Shown: in pieces, positions 8,594-18,073 of the stretch
Numbering within the stretch: position 1 is the stretch's first letter
Layout: every line of letters starts with the position of its first letter
From: Saprospiraceae bacterium
GTDB taxonomy: Bacteria > Bacteroidota > Bacteroidia > Chitinophagales > Saprospiraceae
Direction of reading: 5' to 3'
NCBI GenBank assembly: GCA_013360405.1
Contig: JABWBR010000035.1
Span: 1 to 49,905 of the forward strand
Length of the DNA: 49,905 nt
The notes under the pieces: generated by a model
Database searches by the model: none
The model's input: the letters and a program-made list of their open reading frames with translations, nothing else
Told to the model about the DNA's origin: nothing
Position numbers and translations under genes: made by a program

Positions 8594-9209
8594 TTAAAAG
8601 CTTTCTACCCGTTCCCCTGATGCAAGGTTTTTCCATCCCCAAATCAGCAAAACAGCTATGCCCCACAGCGTAACCAGCATGCCGATGTATTGCATCATAT
8701 TGTCGTTGCCGTAATCGGCCAGGAAAACCACGTCGATCAGGCCGTGGAAGACAGCGCAGGCCAACAGGCTGCCCCGAGAGCCGTTGAACAACCAGGTAAA
8801 GACCACCGCCCCCGCCACGATGCTGAAAAACCAACCGATTACTCCTGCCATATCCATAGCCGTATAACCCGGGCGGTAAGTAAAAATCGGGAAAACTGCC
8901 TTCTGTAATCCGGGCGATAAAACCGCCAAATAGCGAAAAAGCAAAGGGCAACAATAACGCAACCAGCGTCCAGCGTAGCGGCCTCCACTGAAACAGGCGG
9001 CGCCAGAGGGCTTGTAGCCCGGCTTTTTTATAAAAAATTGCAGTTGTAATAAATGCTGAAAGCATAGGTCCCAAGCCGCCAAAGCCGTGCTGATAGGGCA
9101 ATACCGGCTTGATGTTTACTCCGAAATACGGCAGCCACATGGGCGACCATATCAGCCAGGAAATGGCATAAGCGAGTAGAAAAAAAACGATCAAGTCCCT
9201 GATTTTCAT
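8594..9209 (-). pseudogene. Decayed CPBP-family (CAAX-type) membrane protease
   Basis: The N-terminal half (from ATG 9209, or TTG 9215) encodes transmembrane helices in one frame up to ...FYLPPG. The family signature TWLFNGSRGSLLACAVFHG and the last helices lie in the next frame, ending at 8594. The shift falls at a GGG triplet (complement of 8868-8870); removing one G restores PPGYTAMDMAG. Even when repaired, the EExxxR motif and the second helix motif that carry the active site in this family are absent, which points to an internal loss as well. I therefore call it a broken gene. It begins just after the stop of the GyrI-like gene. Confidence 0.75.
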
Positions 9210-9215
9210 CTTCAA

Positions 9216-9839
9216 TTATTTCACCGGTTCCCGCAAAATTGTTTTCAAAGCCGCTGGTGCGGTTTTCCGGAAATCGGAGAGATAAATCTCGTGGTGCAGG
9301 CCGTTTTTCGCCAATTTATGCAGTTGGCTAAAATCATGGATCTTTTGCAGTGAGGCCGGTTCGTCGGCATAGGGGCCGATATGCAGCATTTGTACGCATT
9401 TACCTTCGGTCATTTCATAATAATGAATATTTGCCGCCTCGGGTATTTTCTTTTTGGTGACGACAGCATCTACTGCCGAGGCCACCATTGCGGCATCGAC
9501 AAAATCGGGCATGCGAATGAGCAGGCGGTATTCCCAGGCGCTGCGGGGTACTTTCAGGGGCGCCTCGGCGATACCGGGATTCCCGAATTGCTGCTCATCA
9601 AACCACCACAAACCTTCGAGTTTCGGCACGCCGAAGTCTTTGCCGGATGCTTTGCACAGCGCTTTCACGCCGTAAGCAACCGGATACAGCAACTGGATAT
9701 CGGCAGCAAAAGCGTCGCCGGAAGGATCGCCTGAGCCTTGTATAGAGACAAAACGCGCCGTGTCGAATTCGACGATTTCCGGAGTGGTTTTAGCAGTGTA
9801 ATAGGATTTGTACAGCTTGGTGAGGTCTAGTTTTTCCAT
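9216..9839 (-). CDS. GyrI-like small-molecule-binding domain protein
   Basis: 207 residues, cytoplasmic, no signal peptide. It matches stand-alone GyrI-like proteins (COG4832 type): an N-terminal helix with KLDLTKLYKSYYTAK, then FVSIQGSGDPSG, EGLWWFDE, and YYEMTEGKCVQMLHIGPY before the C-terminal helices. GyrI/SOUL-like folds bind small hydrophobic or cationic compounds; the ligand is not known here. A well-formed -7 box lies 53 nt upstream. A fragment closely matching its C-terminus occurs at 18006-18071. Confidence 0.8.
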   Translation of the reverse strand: MEKLDLTKLYKSYYTAKTTPEIVEFDTARFVSIQGSGDPSGDAFAADIQLLYPVAYGVKALCKASGKDFGVPKLEGLWWFDEQQFGNPGIAEAPLKVPRSAWEYRLLIRMPDFVDAAMVASAVDAVVTKKKIPEAANIHYYEMTEGKCVQMLHIGPYADEPASLQKIHDFSQLHKLAKNGLHHEIYLSDFRKTAPAALKTILREPVK

Positions 9840-9891
9840 AAAATGAGGGGGACTGGTTTAGGAATAAAAGTAGTGTAATATGGGTAGATTT

Positions 9892-9899
9892 CAAACGTA
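9892..9899 (-). promoter_or_regulatory. -7 box TACGTTTG of the GyrI-like gene
   Basis: A perfect TAnnTTTG on the minus strand. No convincing TTTG at the expected -33 spacing. Confidence 0.55.
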
Positions 9900-9984
9900 G
9901 ATAATCAAAAACGCAGGTGATTTTGGTCAAAAAACCTGCTTAAAAAACAAGCGACAGGCTGGGGTAATCTAGCTCCTTTCTGAT

Positions 9985-10054
9985 ATAAAAAGAAAAGACC
10001 CCGTAAAGCGACTGTCCCATTTTGATGGATCGGGGTAGATGCTTTACGAGGTCT
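9985..10054 (-). terminator. Terminator of the 2556-residue protein gene
   Basis: Minus strand: AGACCTCGTAAAGC (10041-10054) pairs with GCTTTACGGGGTCT (9996-10009) across a 31-nt loop, followed by TTTTCTTTTTAT. The 14-bp stem has only a G-U or mismatch near the base. It lies about 50 nt after the stop codon. Confidence 0.85.
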
Positions 10055-10102
10055 CCAATATTATCTCAAAGGCAAAAAGTCAAACTAAGGTTTAGCTTAG
10101 GA

Positions 10103-13100
10103 TTAATCAATAATCACTCTTCTAACCAGGGCGCCTTTCTCCGAAGTAATTTTTAGCAAATAAACGCCTTTGGCCATTTGTGTAAGGTCAAGGCGTTCCG
10201 TTTGGTCGTTTGTTTGAATTACAACACTTTCCGATATCAGGAATTTACCCGATATATCAAATACGCTTATTTGATAATCACCGGATTCAAAATCGGAAAA
10301 CATCAGATTGACCAGGCCGGAAGTCGGGTTAGGGAAAAGATTTAATTTTCCCGAAAGGGTACGATCTACAACTGCATCGGGGATAAGCGTCACTGTTACT
10401 TCGTCAGAGGTTGTACAACCGCCGGGGCCGGTCACCGAAACACCGTAAGTGCCTGATTCACCTACTTCGAGGGTCTGGCTGGTTGAGCCGTCGCTCCACA
10501 GGTAAGTATACCCATCGCCAAAGCCGGCGTCGAGCAAATAAACAGACTGAAAGACAGTGGTGTCGTTGCCCAAATTCACTACCGGGGTGGAGAATACCTG
10601 AACAGCTACGGAATCGCTAGCCGAGCAATTGTTGGCGTCAGTGACGGTTACGGAATAGTTACCGGTGGCAAATACGTCTATTGTCTGGCTGGTTGAGAAC
10701 TCGCTCCAGGTATACGAGGCAAAGCCGGCGCCGGCATCCAGTGTGGCGCTATCGCCTGAGCAAAACTGAATATCACTGCCCAGTTCAATAACAGGATTGG
10801 CATTAAAGGCCACTGTAATATTGTCGCTCGACGTACAACCATCGGCATTAGTTACAGTAAGGCCGAAATCACCTGGTTCTTCCACGTCGATTGTTGAAGC
10901 AATGCTGCCGGTACTCCAGGCATAAGCGGCATAGCCGTCGCCTGCATCGAGGGTAAGGGTTTCGCCTTCGCAACCATACACAATTTCATCCGTAAAATCG
11001 TAAGTACAGTAGGGAGAGACATAGCCAAGCGATTGGGGTAAACCGAAGATATACAGCCTAGTTGTTTTTCCTGTAAATTCGATCGAACCGTCGGCAGCGG
11101 GGCTGCTGATGCCAAAGTCGTTGTCGTTGACTACGGCGATAGTCGAATCATTGAGGATGGTCAGGCCTTCGGGTTTGTCGTGAGAAAGATCCCAGCCTGC
11201 TTCGAGCAAATCCAGCACCAATGTTTTCTCTACCACATTCACACCAAAAGCGGCAATACTGGCGGCGGTACCTACCTGTTCGAGCGTCTGGCCGTTATAA
11301 TCTTCGGTCGTCAACGGTGTTGCGTTGGCGATATTGATTTTATACACATTTTTTGAATTCCAGCCAAGGCGTTCTGCATGTTCTATGAGTAAAAACTCTT
11401 GATTATTAACTGCTACAAGGTCGCCTATTTTCCAGTCGCGGGTGCGAATCTGGCCGGTTGTGGGTGCAATTTCATAGACAAATTGGCGAATGTCATCCGT
11501 CTGGGGATCGATTTCAACCAGTCGCAATAATCGACCTGTATTACCGGCTGTAACATTGGGGTTATCGGCTACGCTTTGCAGGAAGGCATAAACTTTGCCG
11601 TTGGGCGTAACAGCAACGCCTTCAAATCCGCGATTGGGCCTGCGCTTGCCAATGGCAGCAGGCAGCGATGCGTCCTCCGCCTGGGTAGGGAAAGGCGTAT
11701 ACCGCTTGATCACTTGCTTGGTCGTTTTGTTTATTTTCCAAACAGAGGCGCCGTATTCATCGCAGAGCCATAAGTTGCCGTGGTTATCTTCCACGATACC
11801 CTCGGTATCCATCCCCCAAATATCAGGGGTTAAAACCACCGGAGTAGTATCGGCCCAGGCAATTTCACCCGTAGCGCCGGCATCAATGGGTAGCGGTAAT
11901 CCTGAAATATTGGATCCGTCAGGGCGTTTGATAGGTTCTATGCTTTGAACCGTCCAGGCCCCGTTTTCGGCTTTAAAACGAGTGATAACCGGAGCGTAAT
12001 CGGGTTTGGGGAACAACAGCGTAGTGCCCGTTGCATTGGGGTGATTACCCGCATCTGCGTTGGGGCCACGGTCGCTGACTGCATAGAACTCATTGTCGGT
12101 ACCGGGTATGTAGTGCAGGCCGCTGATACCGCCGTCAAAAATAGGCTGGCCATTCCAATCTACAATTTGAGTAGCCGGCGTATAATCAAATGTTTGCGCT
12201 GTGATATCCCCACCGTTGGTGCGGTCGATGTCTATCTGGAATACGCTGACGGTACCGCTGATCTCATTGGATAAAACGATCAGGTTGCGACCATTGGGGC
12301 TCTGATCTTTTGGAATAAAAATAATACCCTCAGGTCCAAGATCGCCGCCTGCAACAGTACGCGTATTGATATACTGAATAAATTCCGGAGCGGATGGATT
12401 GGTCACTTCATAAACAGCGATACCTCCGATGCGTTCGAGTGCGACAAAAGCAAAAATCCTTCCATCAATGGGGGCGATAACCACGCCTTCGGGTTCCGGG
12501 CCTTTGTCATCGCTTCGGTTTTTAAACGCGGACGTAGAACCGTTGCTTGCGTTGAAATAAGGACCCCAGGTCGCATCATTGGCAATAATAGCTTCGAGAT
12601 CGTCGCCGCTATCCCATACCAATTCGCCGGTGTTAGTATTCCATATTGAAAATGAGCGTCCGCCAAAGGAGTAGATTTCGTCGAAGTCGCCATCGCCGTC
12701 GGTATCTCCTGAAGCGCTTGTTACGTTCAGGCGGCCCAACAATTCATCTTTTTGGAGGTATTGGGCGTCGGGAAAAGCTACCGGGTCGAGTTCCAGGTCT
12801 TTCAAGCGTTCGGCTTCAACAAATGTATCATATTCGCGGGCATCTCCCTCATTGGCCGTGATGGCATAGGTAACGCCATTGGCTTCGAAACATTCAACGG
12901 CGTCGGGCATGTAAGCGCCTTTGATATTCCAGGCAGCTGAGAAAATTTTGTCGCCGCGATCAGACGCGTCGAATATATTGGCCACATCACTGTGGTCTTT
13001 ATACCCTAGCGGACTGATGCTGCTAACCTGCAGGTTTTCGAGATCAATGACAGCCAGGGCATTGTTTTCCTGTAATGTCACCAAAGCAATTTTATCATCG

Positions 13101-16100
13101 GCGCTTACGCAAATGTATTCGGGTTCGAGATCGCTTCCCACCGTGGCGTTGGGGCCGAAGATGCGCACGCCGGCGGCCTTGAGGTCGTCAATTTGAGCAT
13201 CGAAGCTTTCAAAGGTGATCGTCGTTACGTTTGCATTGGTGATATTGGATATACCGGGGGCGAGGTCAATTACGCTTACCGAGCCCAGGGGGTCAATGGC
13301 ATAATCGGCACTTGGCTCGCCTTCGTTGGCAGTAAGCGCTTTGGAGCCGTCATTTGTAAAAACAACCATATCGGGCAGGCTGCCTACTTCAACAGCATTG
13401 ATAAAATTACCGCTCGCATCAAAAAATACGACGCTGCCGTTCTCCTGGGGAGTTCCGTTTTGAACGGCACAAGCTACTATACCGTTTTTAACGGCTACAC
13501 TATTAATGCCGCCGCCGTAATTTGCCATGTCAATGCTCTGAAGGAAAACAGGCGCAACAGGATCCTGAAGATTAAGAATATCCAGGGAGTTGTTGGCGAT
13601 GTTCGTAATAAAAAGGCGTTTTGAATCGGGATCAAACGCTGAAATTTCAGCGCTGCCGCCTGTAGGACTAACGGCCACGCTCGTAAGGTGGCGCAAAGAG
13701 AGGTAGGGTGAAGATTGAGCAACAGGCGCTTGAATATCATTGTCGGCAATGAGTACGATCTGTGCCGGAATGGAGCCCTTTAAGGCATCAGCGTTATCAT
13801 CAATCTCCAAAATCACATAACGGCCGCCTGTCAGGTTGCTATTCTCCGGCAATTGCAGCGATACGGTGAACGTATCCGTCGAGTTGGCAGGGATATCAAA
13901 AGTTGTCTCTGTAAATACGTAGTCGTCGCCTTCTACTGCGGTTGAAAATTCAGAAACCTTCAAGGTTACAGCACCGGCTACGCCAGGTTTTTCAACACGC
14001 AGTTTAACATCAATCTGGCCATCGTTTTCTTTGTATGATACTACATCATCGAGGAAAGAAACAGTAGGCACTGTTTTCAAATGAAAGATAGCCAGCGTGC
14101 CGCTCAATTCGTTGGCAGAGATGATATACCCGTTGCCGTCAGGGCTGTCTTCAGGAGCAATATAGATTATGCCCTCTGGTCCGTTATCACCGGCAAAGGT
14201 TGTATTGTCCCGAGAGTTTTTATAATCGACAAATTGGGCGTTTTCAGGATCGGTAATGTCATATACCATCACACCACCAATGCGTTCAAGTGTGATAAAG
14301 GCGTACGTTTTTCCTTTTACGGTTGCCAAAACCACACCTTCAGGTTCCGGGCCTTTGGCGCGGCTACGGCCTTTAAATCCGTTACCTTCGTTGTCGGCGT
14401 TGAATATGGGAGCGGTATAGGGGTCTTCAGCGGTAATTTTTTCAAAATCGTCTCCGCTGTCAAAAACCAGGGCGCCCGTTGCCGCATTCCAAATAGAAAA
14501 AGACCGCGAGCCGACAGCGTACAATTCATCATAGTCGCCGTCGCCATCCGTATCGCCGTGGAGGTTTGTCACCCGGAAGCGACCCATGTTGTGGTTTTCC
14601 TGCAACACAGTTGCATTAGGAAATGCCAATGAATCCAGGGTAAGCGAGCTGACGGCAGAGCGTTCGTTCAGGCCTGCGTATTCTTTTTCGTCACCCTCAT
14701 TGGCGGTAACCAGATAAGTTACCCCGTTTACCGTGTAGTTGGTAGTGCCGTCGGGCAAGTAAAAGCCTTTTACCGGGTAGTTGGCAATGTGGATGTTGCC
14801 GCTCCGATCAGATAAATCTAATCCATTGCCAAAAAGCGAGTAGTCTTTGACACCCAAGGCCCATACATTGGTATAGGTCATGGTTTCGAGGTTCAACTCG
14901 GCGATGGCGTTATTTTCCTGCAGGGTTACCCAGGCCGTTTTGCTGTCGGCAGCAACGCTTATGTATTCAGGTTCAAAATCCTGAGCCACGGTGCTGCCTG
15001 CAAACAGCAAACGCACGCCCTGGGCTTTAAGGGCGTCGGCTTGAGCATTAAAAGCATTAAAATCGGCAGTTATTACGTTAGACTGTGACAATGCGGCAAT
15101 ACCGCCGCTAATGTCGATGATACTTACAGAACCCTCGGGGTCAACGGTATAACTGTCATTAGGCTGGCCTTCGTTGGCAGTAAGCACATAACGTCCATCC
15201 GGCGTGAAGGTGATCATATCGGGCAAGGCGCCAACCGTAACAATATTCTGGAAAACGCCGTTGGTATCGAAAAACACGACAGAACCGTTATCCTGTTCGG
15301 ACGTCGACGCCGGCACACATACGGCAACTATGCCATTTTTAGTAGCAATACTGGTAATGCCTCCACCCCAGGCAGACACGTCAATCTGTTGTACCAGCGC
15401 AGGAGCAGACGAATTGGAAAAGTCAACGATATCGAAGGCTTTCAGGCCCGTGCTAATAGTGAACAAACGGCTGGAACCAGGATCGTATGCAACGATTTCC
15501 GCAAGGCCTTCCGCATCGTTAGGATTGGCAACCGCATAGCGAGACACAAATTCCAGTTCTACTGTTTTGGCTGCAACAGGGGCGTTGCGATCATTATCGC
15601 GGATGTATATGGTGTAAAACGGATTGCCGGTTACTGTCAACCCATTTGTGTTTTCAAGTGCAAGCACCAGGTATTCATCCTGTTCTTCTTCGGTGTCGTC
15701 AACTATAGGAATTTCTACTTCAATGGTCAATACGTTGCTTGCATCCAATGAAGTAGCTGAATTAAAAACAACATCCGCAACGCCGGCGGTACTAAACACA
15801 CCGGTTTTAATAACCAGATCGGCCTGGGCCCCGGGTGAAGGGTTTTCGATCAAAACGGTCAGAGTTGCTTTTCCATCTTCTTCGCTCACTGATGTAAAGC
15901 GATTTGAAAACGCAATTTTGGTGATGTATTCAAAAGTAAATACATAAGGGCTTAGCATGACCCTGTTCTCAGAGTCGGCTACATCCGCAACAGTCAACGA
16001 ATAGGTATTGCCGATTACAAAAGGCGTAGCATAAGTAAGCGTTAAGGTATCCCTTAAAATGCCGTTATCGGTCAAAACGGCGTTTGCCAAATCCGCTATC

Positions 16101-17773
16101 CCCGTGTAGTTTGCCAAATCAGTAGTGCTGGCCGAATCCATATCATTGTTAAAAATGATTTGAATGCTCGTGCTGGAAGTCACAAGAGCACTGACTACTT
16201 GCGGTGGACCGGGGAAATTCCAGTTTGGCCATGTTTGCGGAGGCGTGCCGGCGCCAACCCCATTCCAATTGGCCGGATTCAGGATATCGGCGCGCAGTTC
16301 TTCTGTTGTACCGGTCTGTGGCCCGCTATAATAACCGTTCACCGTATTGCCACTGACATTACCCGGTGCTGTGCTCAAATTGATAGCCGAGGAGCCATCC
16401 TGTAGCGCCGCAGGTATCAATGAAAAACTGCCGCTGCAAGCTGTATGCGGATTGGCGACCCATGCATTGGAACTCAGCGCAGTGATGTAGGAGGGCGCTG
16501 CCGACGTGCCCGTGTACATGATCACCTGATCGCCTCCCGAGCTAAGGCCGAAAGTAGAGCCGGTGACGGTACCTGTGCTTGCCGTTCCAGCATCATTTTG
16601 AATAACAAAAACAGAACCTGCCGGAATAAGCTGGGCCGGAGACGTCCATGTGAGGCCGCCAGGACACTGGGCTTGCGCGTTATCGGTGTATTTGGTATCA
16701 GTAAGGTAAATTTTTGTTCCGGGCAGAATATTCACAAAAGTCAAAAACGCCACCTCGTCTTCTCCGCCGCTGGCGTTCATCCTGTATGCCACCGGTACGA
16801 TATCGCCGGGCTGGAAAACCGTTTGAGGCACAATAGTGGTGAACACAGCTGATTGCACTTCGGCAACGGCGTTGTTTGAGGTATCTTCGACTACGCCGGC
16901 TTTCAACGCGAGGTAATAGGTCTGCGCATTGGCAAGCTGAGCATCCGGTGTGATGGTGATCACCCTTCCGTTTATGCTGCCGCTAAAGGCTACCGATGGA
17001 CCGGCTGCATCATTCTGCCGGAATTCTATCAAATTTGAAATATCCACATTGGTGATCGTCGAATCAGAAACCAGTCGCACATCTTCATTAAAAGTAATAG
17101 TTGGCTTGACATCGGGGAACACATCAACAGTTCCGCTCACAGGTAAAAACAAAACTGTAGGAGGCGTGCCATCTAAGCCGGCATCAATACCCTCCAGGGT
17201 CAAATTATCAAAGCGATTATTACCGACGGTACCTCCCAATCCTTGTTCAAAGGTTATCCGAATACCAAAGTCGGGGTTATCATTTACTGCCGGAATACTG
17301 GAAAAGTCAAGCGTCTGCAAGGTAGGATCGCCGTTTGCGGGGTCAATTGTAGTAAGGCTGTCATACTGACTACCATCTACCGTATAAAATATCACTTGTT
17401 TCCCAGCGCCGGAACTCGAACGCCGGGTTGCGTACTTTACGATGACCTGCTGATAACCGGTCGTGGGCAAAGCAAAAACCAAGGCTGCGCCAATAGGATC
17501 GTTCAGTCGCAGGTGGGCGCCCGAAACATCTCCGTTTCTGGCATTTGGGTTGGTCACTTCAAACCCGTTGCCGGTATTGCCGGTTACAGGAATGACGCTT
17601 ATCGCGCCTGGGATATGCGTAATTTCGGCGCCCGCTAGCAGGCTATTCGTCGGCGCCAACAGCGATCCAAGGTCAGTAGAGTTATTAAAATTCCAATAAT
17701 GCACCAATGTCTGTGCAGTAAGCGCAACATTGGCAAATAAAAATAGAAACAATAGCGTGTAGAGTCTATACAT
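10103..17773 (-). CDS. Giant secreted multidomain protein: two choice-of-anchor-I modules, phytase-like esterase, T9SS
   Basis: 2556 residues. Signal peptide 1-21 (LTAQ). Approximate order: N-terminal beta domain (22-200); Ig-like Big_5 (201-314); lamin-tail-like domain (325-515); second Ig-like (520-612); Calx-beta (616-724, SVSEEDG); choice-of-anchor-I propeller-like module 1 (740-1230); Calx-beta 2 (1244-1341); choice-of-anchor-I module 2 (1360-1850); esterase-like phytase module (1860-2225, with SGLHYIPGTDNEFYAVSDRG and GFEGVAVTPNG); three short Ig/PKD-like repeats with LDAG..G..YxWS (2262-2464); T9SS type A sorting domain (about 2474-2556, NLFPNPTSG). The two anchor-I modules share LPDM..FT.DG and TANEGxP, so they are an internal duplication. 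This module occurs in proteins often named alkaline phosphatase, so a role in cell-surface phosphoester cleavage is plausible but unproven. Confidence 0.88.
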   Translation of the reverse strand: MYRLYTLLFLFLFANVALTAQTLVHYWNFNNSTDLGSLLAPTNSLLAGAEITHIPGAISVIPVTGNTGNGFEVTNPNARNGDVSGAHLRLNDPIGAALVFALPTTGYQQVIVKYATRRSSSGAGKQVIFYTVDGSQYDSLTTIDPANGDPTLQTLDFSSIPAVNDNPDFGIRITFEQGLGGTVGNNRFDNLTLEGIDAGLDGTPPTVLFLPVSGTVDVFPDVKPTITFNEDVRLVSDSTITNVDISNLIEFRQNDAAGPSVAFSGSINGRVITITPDAQLANAQTYYLALKAGVVEDTSNNAVAEVQSAVFTTIVPQTVFQPGDIVPVAYRMNASGGEDEVAFLTFVNILPGTKIYLTDTKYTDNAQAQCPGGLTWTSPAQLIPAGSVFVIQNDAGTASTGTVTGSTFGLSSGGDQVIMYTGTSAAPSYITALSSNAWVANPHTACSGSFSLIPAALQDGSSAINLSTAPGNVSGNTVNGYYSGPQTGTTEELRADILNPANWNGVGAGTPPQTWPNWNFPGPPQVVSALVTSSTSIQIIFNNDMDSASTTDLANYTGIADLANAVLTDNGILRDTLTLTYATPFVIGNTYSLTVADVADSENRVMLSPYVFTFEYITKIAFSNRFTSVSEEDGKATLTVLIENPSPGAQADLVIKTGVFSTAGVADVVFNSATSLDASNVLTIEVEIPIVDDTEEEQDEYLVLALENTNGLTVTGNPFYTIYIRDNDRNAPVAAKTVELEFVSRYAVANPNDAEGLAEIVAYDPGSSRLFTISTGLKAFDIVDFSNSSAPALVQQIDVSAWGGGITSIATKNGIVAVCVPASTSEQDNGSVVFFDTNGVFQNIVTVGALPDMITFTPDGRYVLTANEGQPNDSYTVDPEGSVSIIDISGGIAALSQSNVITADFNAFNAQADALKAQGVRLLFAGSTVAQDFEPEYISVAADSKTAWVTLQENNAIAELNLETMTYTNVWALGVKDYSLFGNGLDLSDRSGNIHIANYPVKGFYLPDGTTNYTVNGVTYLVTANEGDEKEYAGLNERSAVSSLTLDSLAFPNATVLQENHNMGRFRVTNLHGDTDGDGDYDELYAVGSRSFSIWNAATGALVFDSGDDFEKITAEDPYTAPIFNADNEGNGFKGRSRAKGPEPEGVVLATVKGKTYAFITLERIGGVMVYDITDPENAQFVDYKNSRDNTTFAGDNGPEGIIYIAPEDSPDGNGYIISANELSGTLAIFHLKTVPTVSFLDDVVSYKENDGQIDVKLRVEKPGVAGAVTLKVSEFSTAVEGDDYVFTETTFDIPANSTDTFTVSLQLPENSNLTGGRYVILEIDDNADALKGSIPAQIVLIADNDIQAPVAQSSPYLSLRHLTSVAVSPTGGSAEISAFDPDSKRLFITNIANNSLDILNLQDPVAPVFLQSIDMANYGGGINSVAVKNGIVACAVQNGTPQENGSVVFFDASGNFINAVEVGSLPDMVVFTNDGSKALTANEGEPSADYAIDPLGSVSVIDLAPGISNITNANVTTITFESFDAQIDDLKAAGVRIFGPNATVGSDLEPEYICVSADDKIALVTLQENNALAVIDLENLQVSSISPLGYKDHSDVANIFDASDRGDKIFSAAWNIKGAYMPDAVECFEANGVTYAITANEGDAREYDTFVEAERLKDLELDPVAFPDAQYLQKDELLGRLNVTSASGDTDGDGDFDEIYSFGGRSFSIWNTNTGELVWDSGDDLEAIIANDATWGPYFNASNGSTSAFKNRSDDKGPEPEGVVIAPIDGRIFAFVALERIGGIAVYEVTNPSAPEFIQYINTRTVAGGDLGPEGIIFIPKDQSPNGRNLIVLSNEISGTVSVFQIDIDRTNGGDITAQTFDYTPATQIVDWNGQPIFDGGISGLHYIPGTDNEFYAVSDRGPNADAGNHPNATGTTLLFPKPDYAPVITRFKAENGAWTVQSIEPIKRPDGSNISGLPLPIDAGATGEIAWADTTPVVLTPDIWGMDTEGIVEDNHGNLWLCDEYGASVWKINKTTKQVIKRYTPFPTQAEDASLPAAIGKRRPNRGFEGVAVTPNGKVYAFLQSVADNPNVTAGNTGRLLRLVEIDPQTDDIRQFVYEIAPTTGQIRTRDWKIGDLVAVNNQEFLLIEHAERLGWNSKNVYKINIANATPLTTEDYNGQTLEQVGTAASIAAFGVNVVEKTLVLDLLEAGWDLSHDKPEGLTILNDSTIAVVNDNDFGISSPAADGSIEFTGKTTRLYIFGLPQSLGYVSPYCTYDFTDEIVYGCEGETLTLDAGDGYAAYAWSTGSIASTIDVEEPGDFGLTVTNADGCTSSDNITVAFNANPVIELGSDIQFCSGDSATLDAGAGFASYTWSEFSTSQTIDVFATGNYSVTVTDANNCSASDSVAVQVFSTPVVNLGNDTTVFQSVYLLDAGFGDGYTYLWSDGSTSQTLEVGESGTYGVSVTGPGGCTTSDEVTVTLIPDAVVDRTLSGKLNLFPNPTSGLVNLMFSDFESGDYQISVFDISGKFLISESVVIQTNDQTERLDLTQMAKGVYLLKITSEKGALVRRVIID

Positions 17774-17815
17774 CAGGACTGGGAATTAGGTGAACGAATC
17801 TTAATTATGAAATAG

Positions 17816-17823
17816 CAAAACTA
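17816..17823 (-). promoter_or_regulatory. -7 box TAGTTTTG of the giant secreted protein gene
   Basis: A perfect TAnnTTTG on the minus strand, 43 nt before the ATG, implying a leader of about 35 nt. The -33 element is not clear. Confidence 0.6.
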
Positions 17824-18005
17824 TCCCCGCCCTGGTTATTAACAGGAAACTATAAATTAAGAGATACTGAAATTTAGGTTAAACAAACACGCATTAATGT
17901 TAAATGAATATAAACATTGTATGTCAAATTCGAAATTACGGTAACGCTTGGGCTGTTAAACCGATGAACCTCAGCTATAAAAATAGCATCAATTTTCAAC
18001 TTTCT

Positions 18006-18071
18006 TTATTTCACCGGCTCCCGCAAAATGGTTTTTAAAGCTTCCGAGGCGGTTGTCCGAAAATCCGAGAA
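18006..18071 (-). pseudogene. Tail fragment of a GyrI-like gene
   Basis: The minus strand encodes FSDFRTTASEALKTILREPV then K and a stop, nearly identical to the end of the protein encoded at 9216-9839 (LSDFRKTAPAALKTILREPV, K, stop). The DNA is visibly similar over the same span. No upstream part exists: the preceding sequence is the stop of the glycosidase gene, 3 nt away. It is a remnant left by duplication and deletion or by recombination. Confidence 0.85.
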
Positions 18072-18073
18072 TC

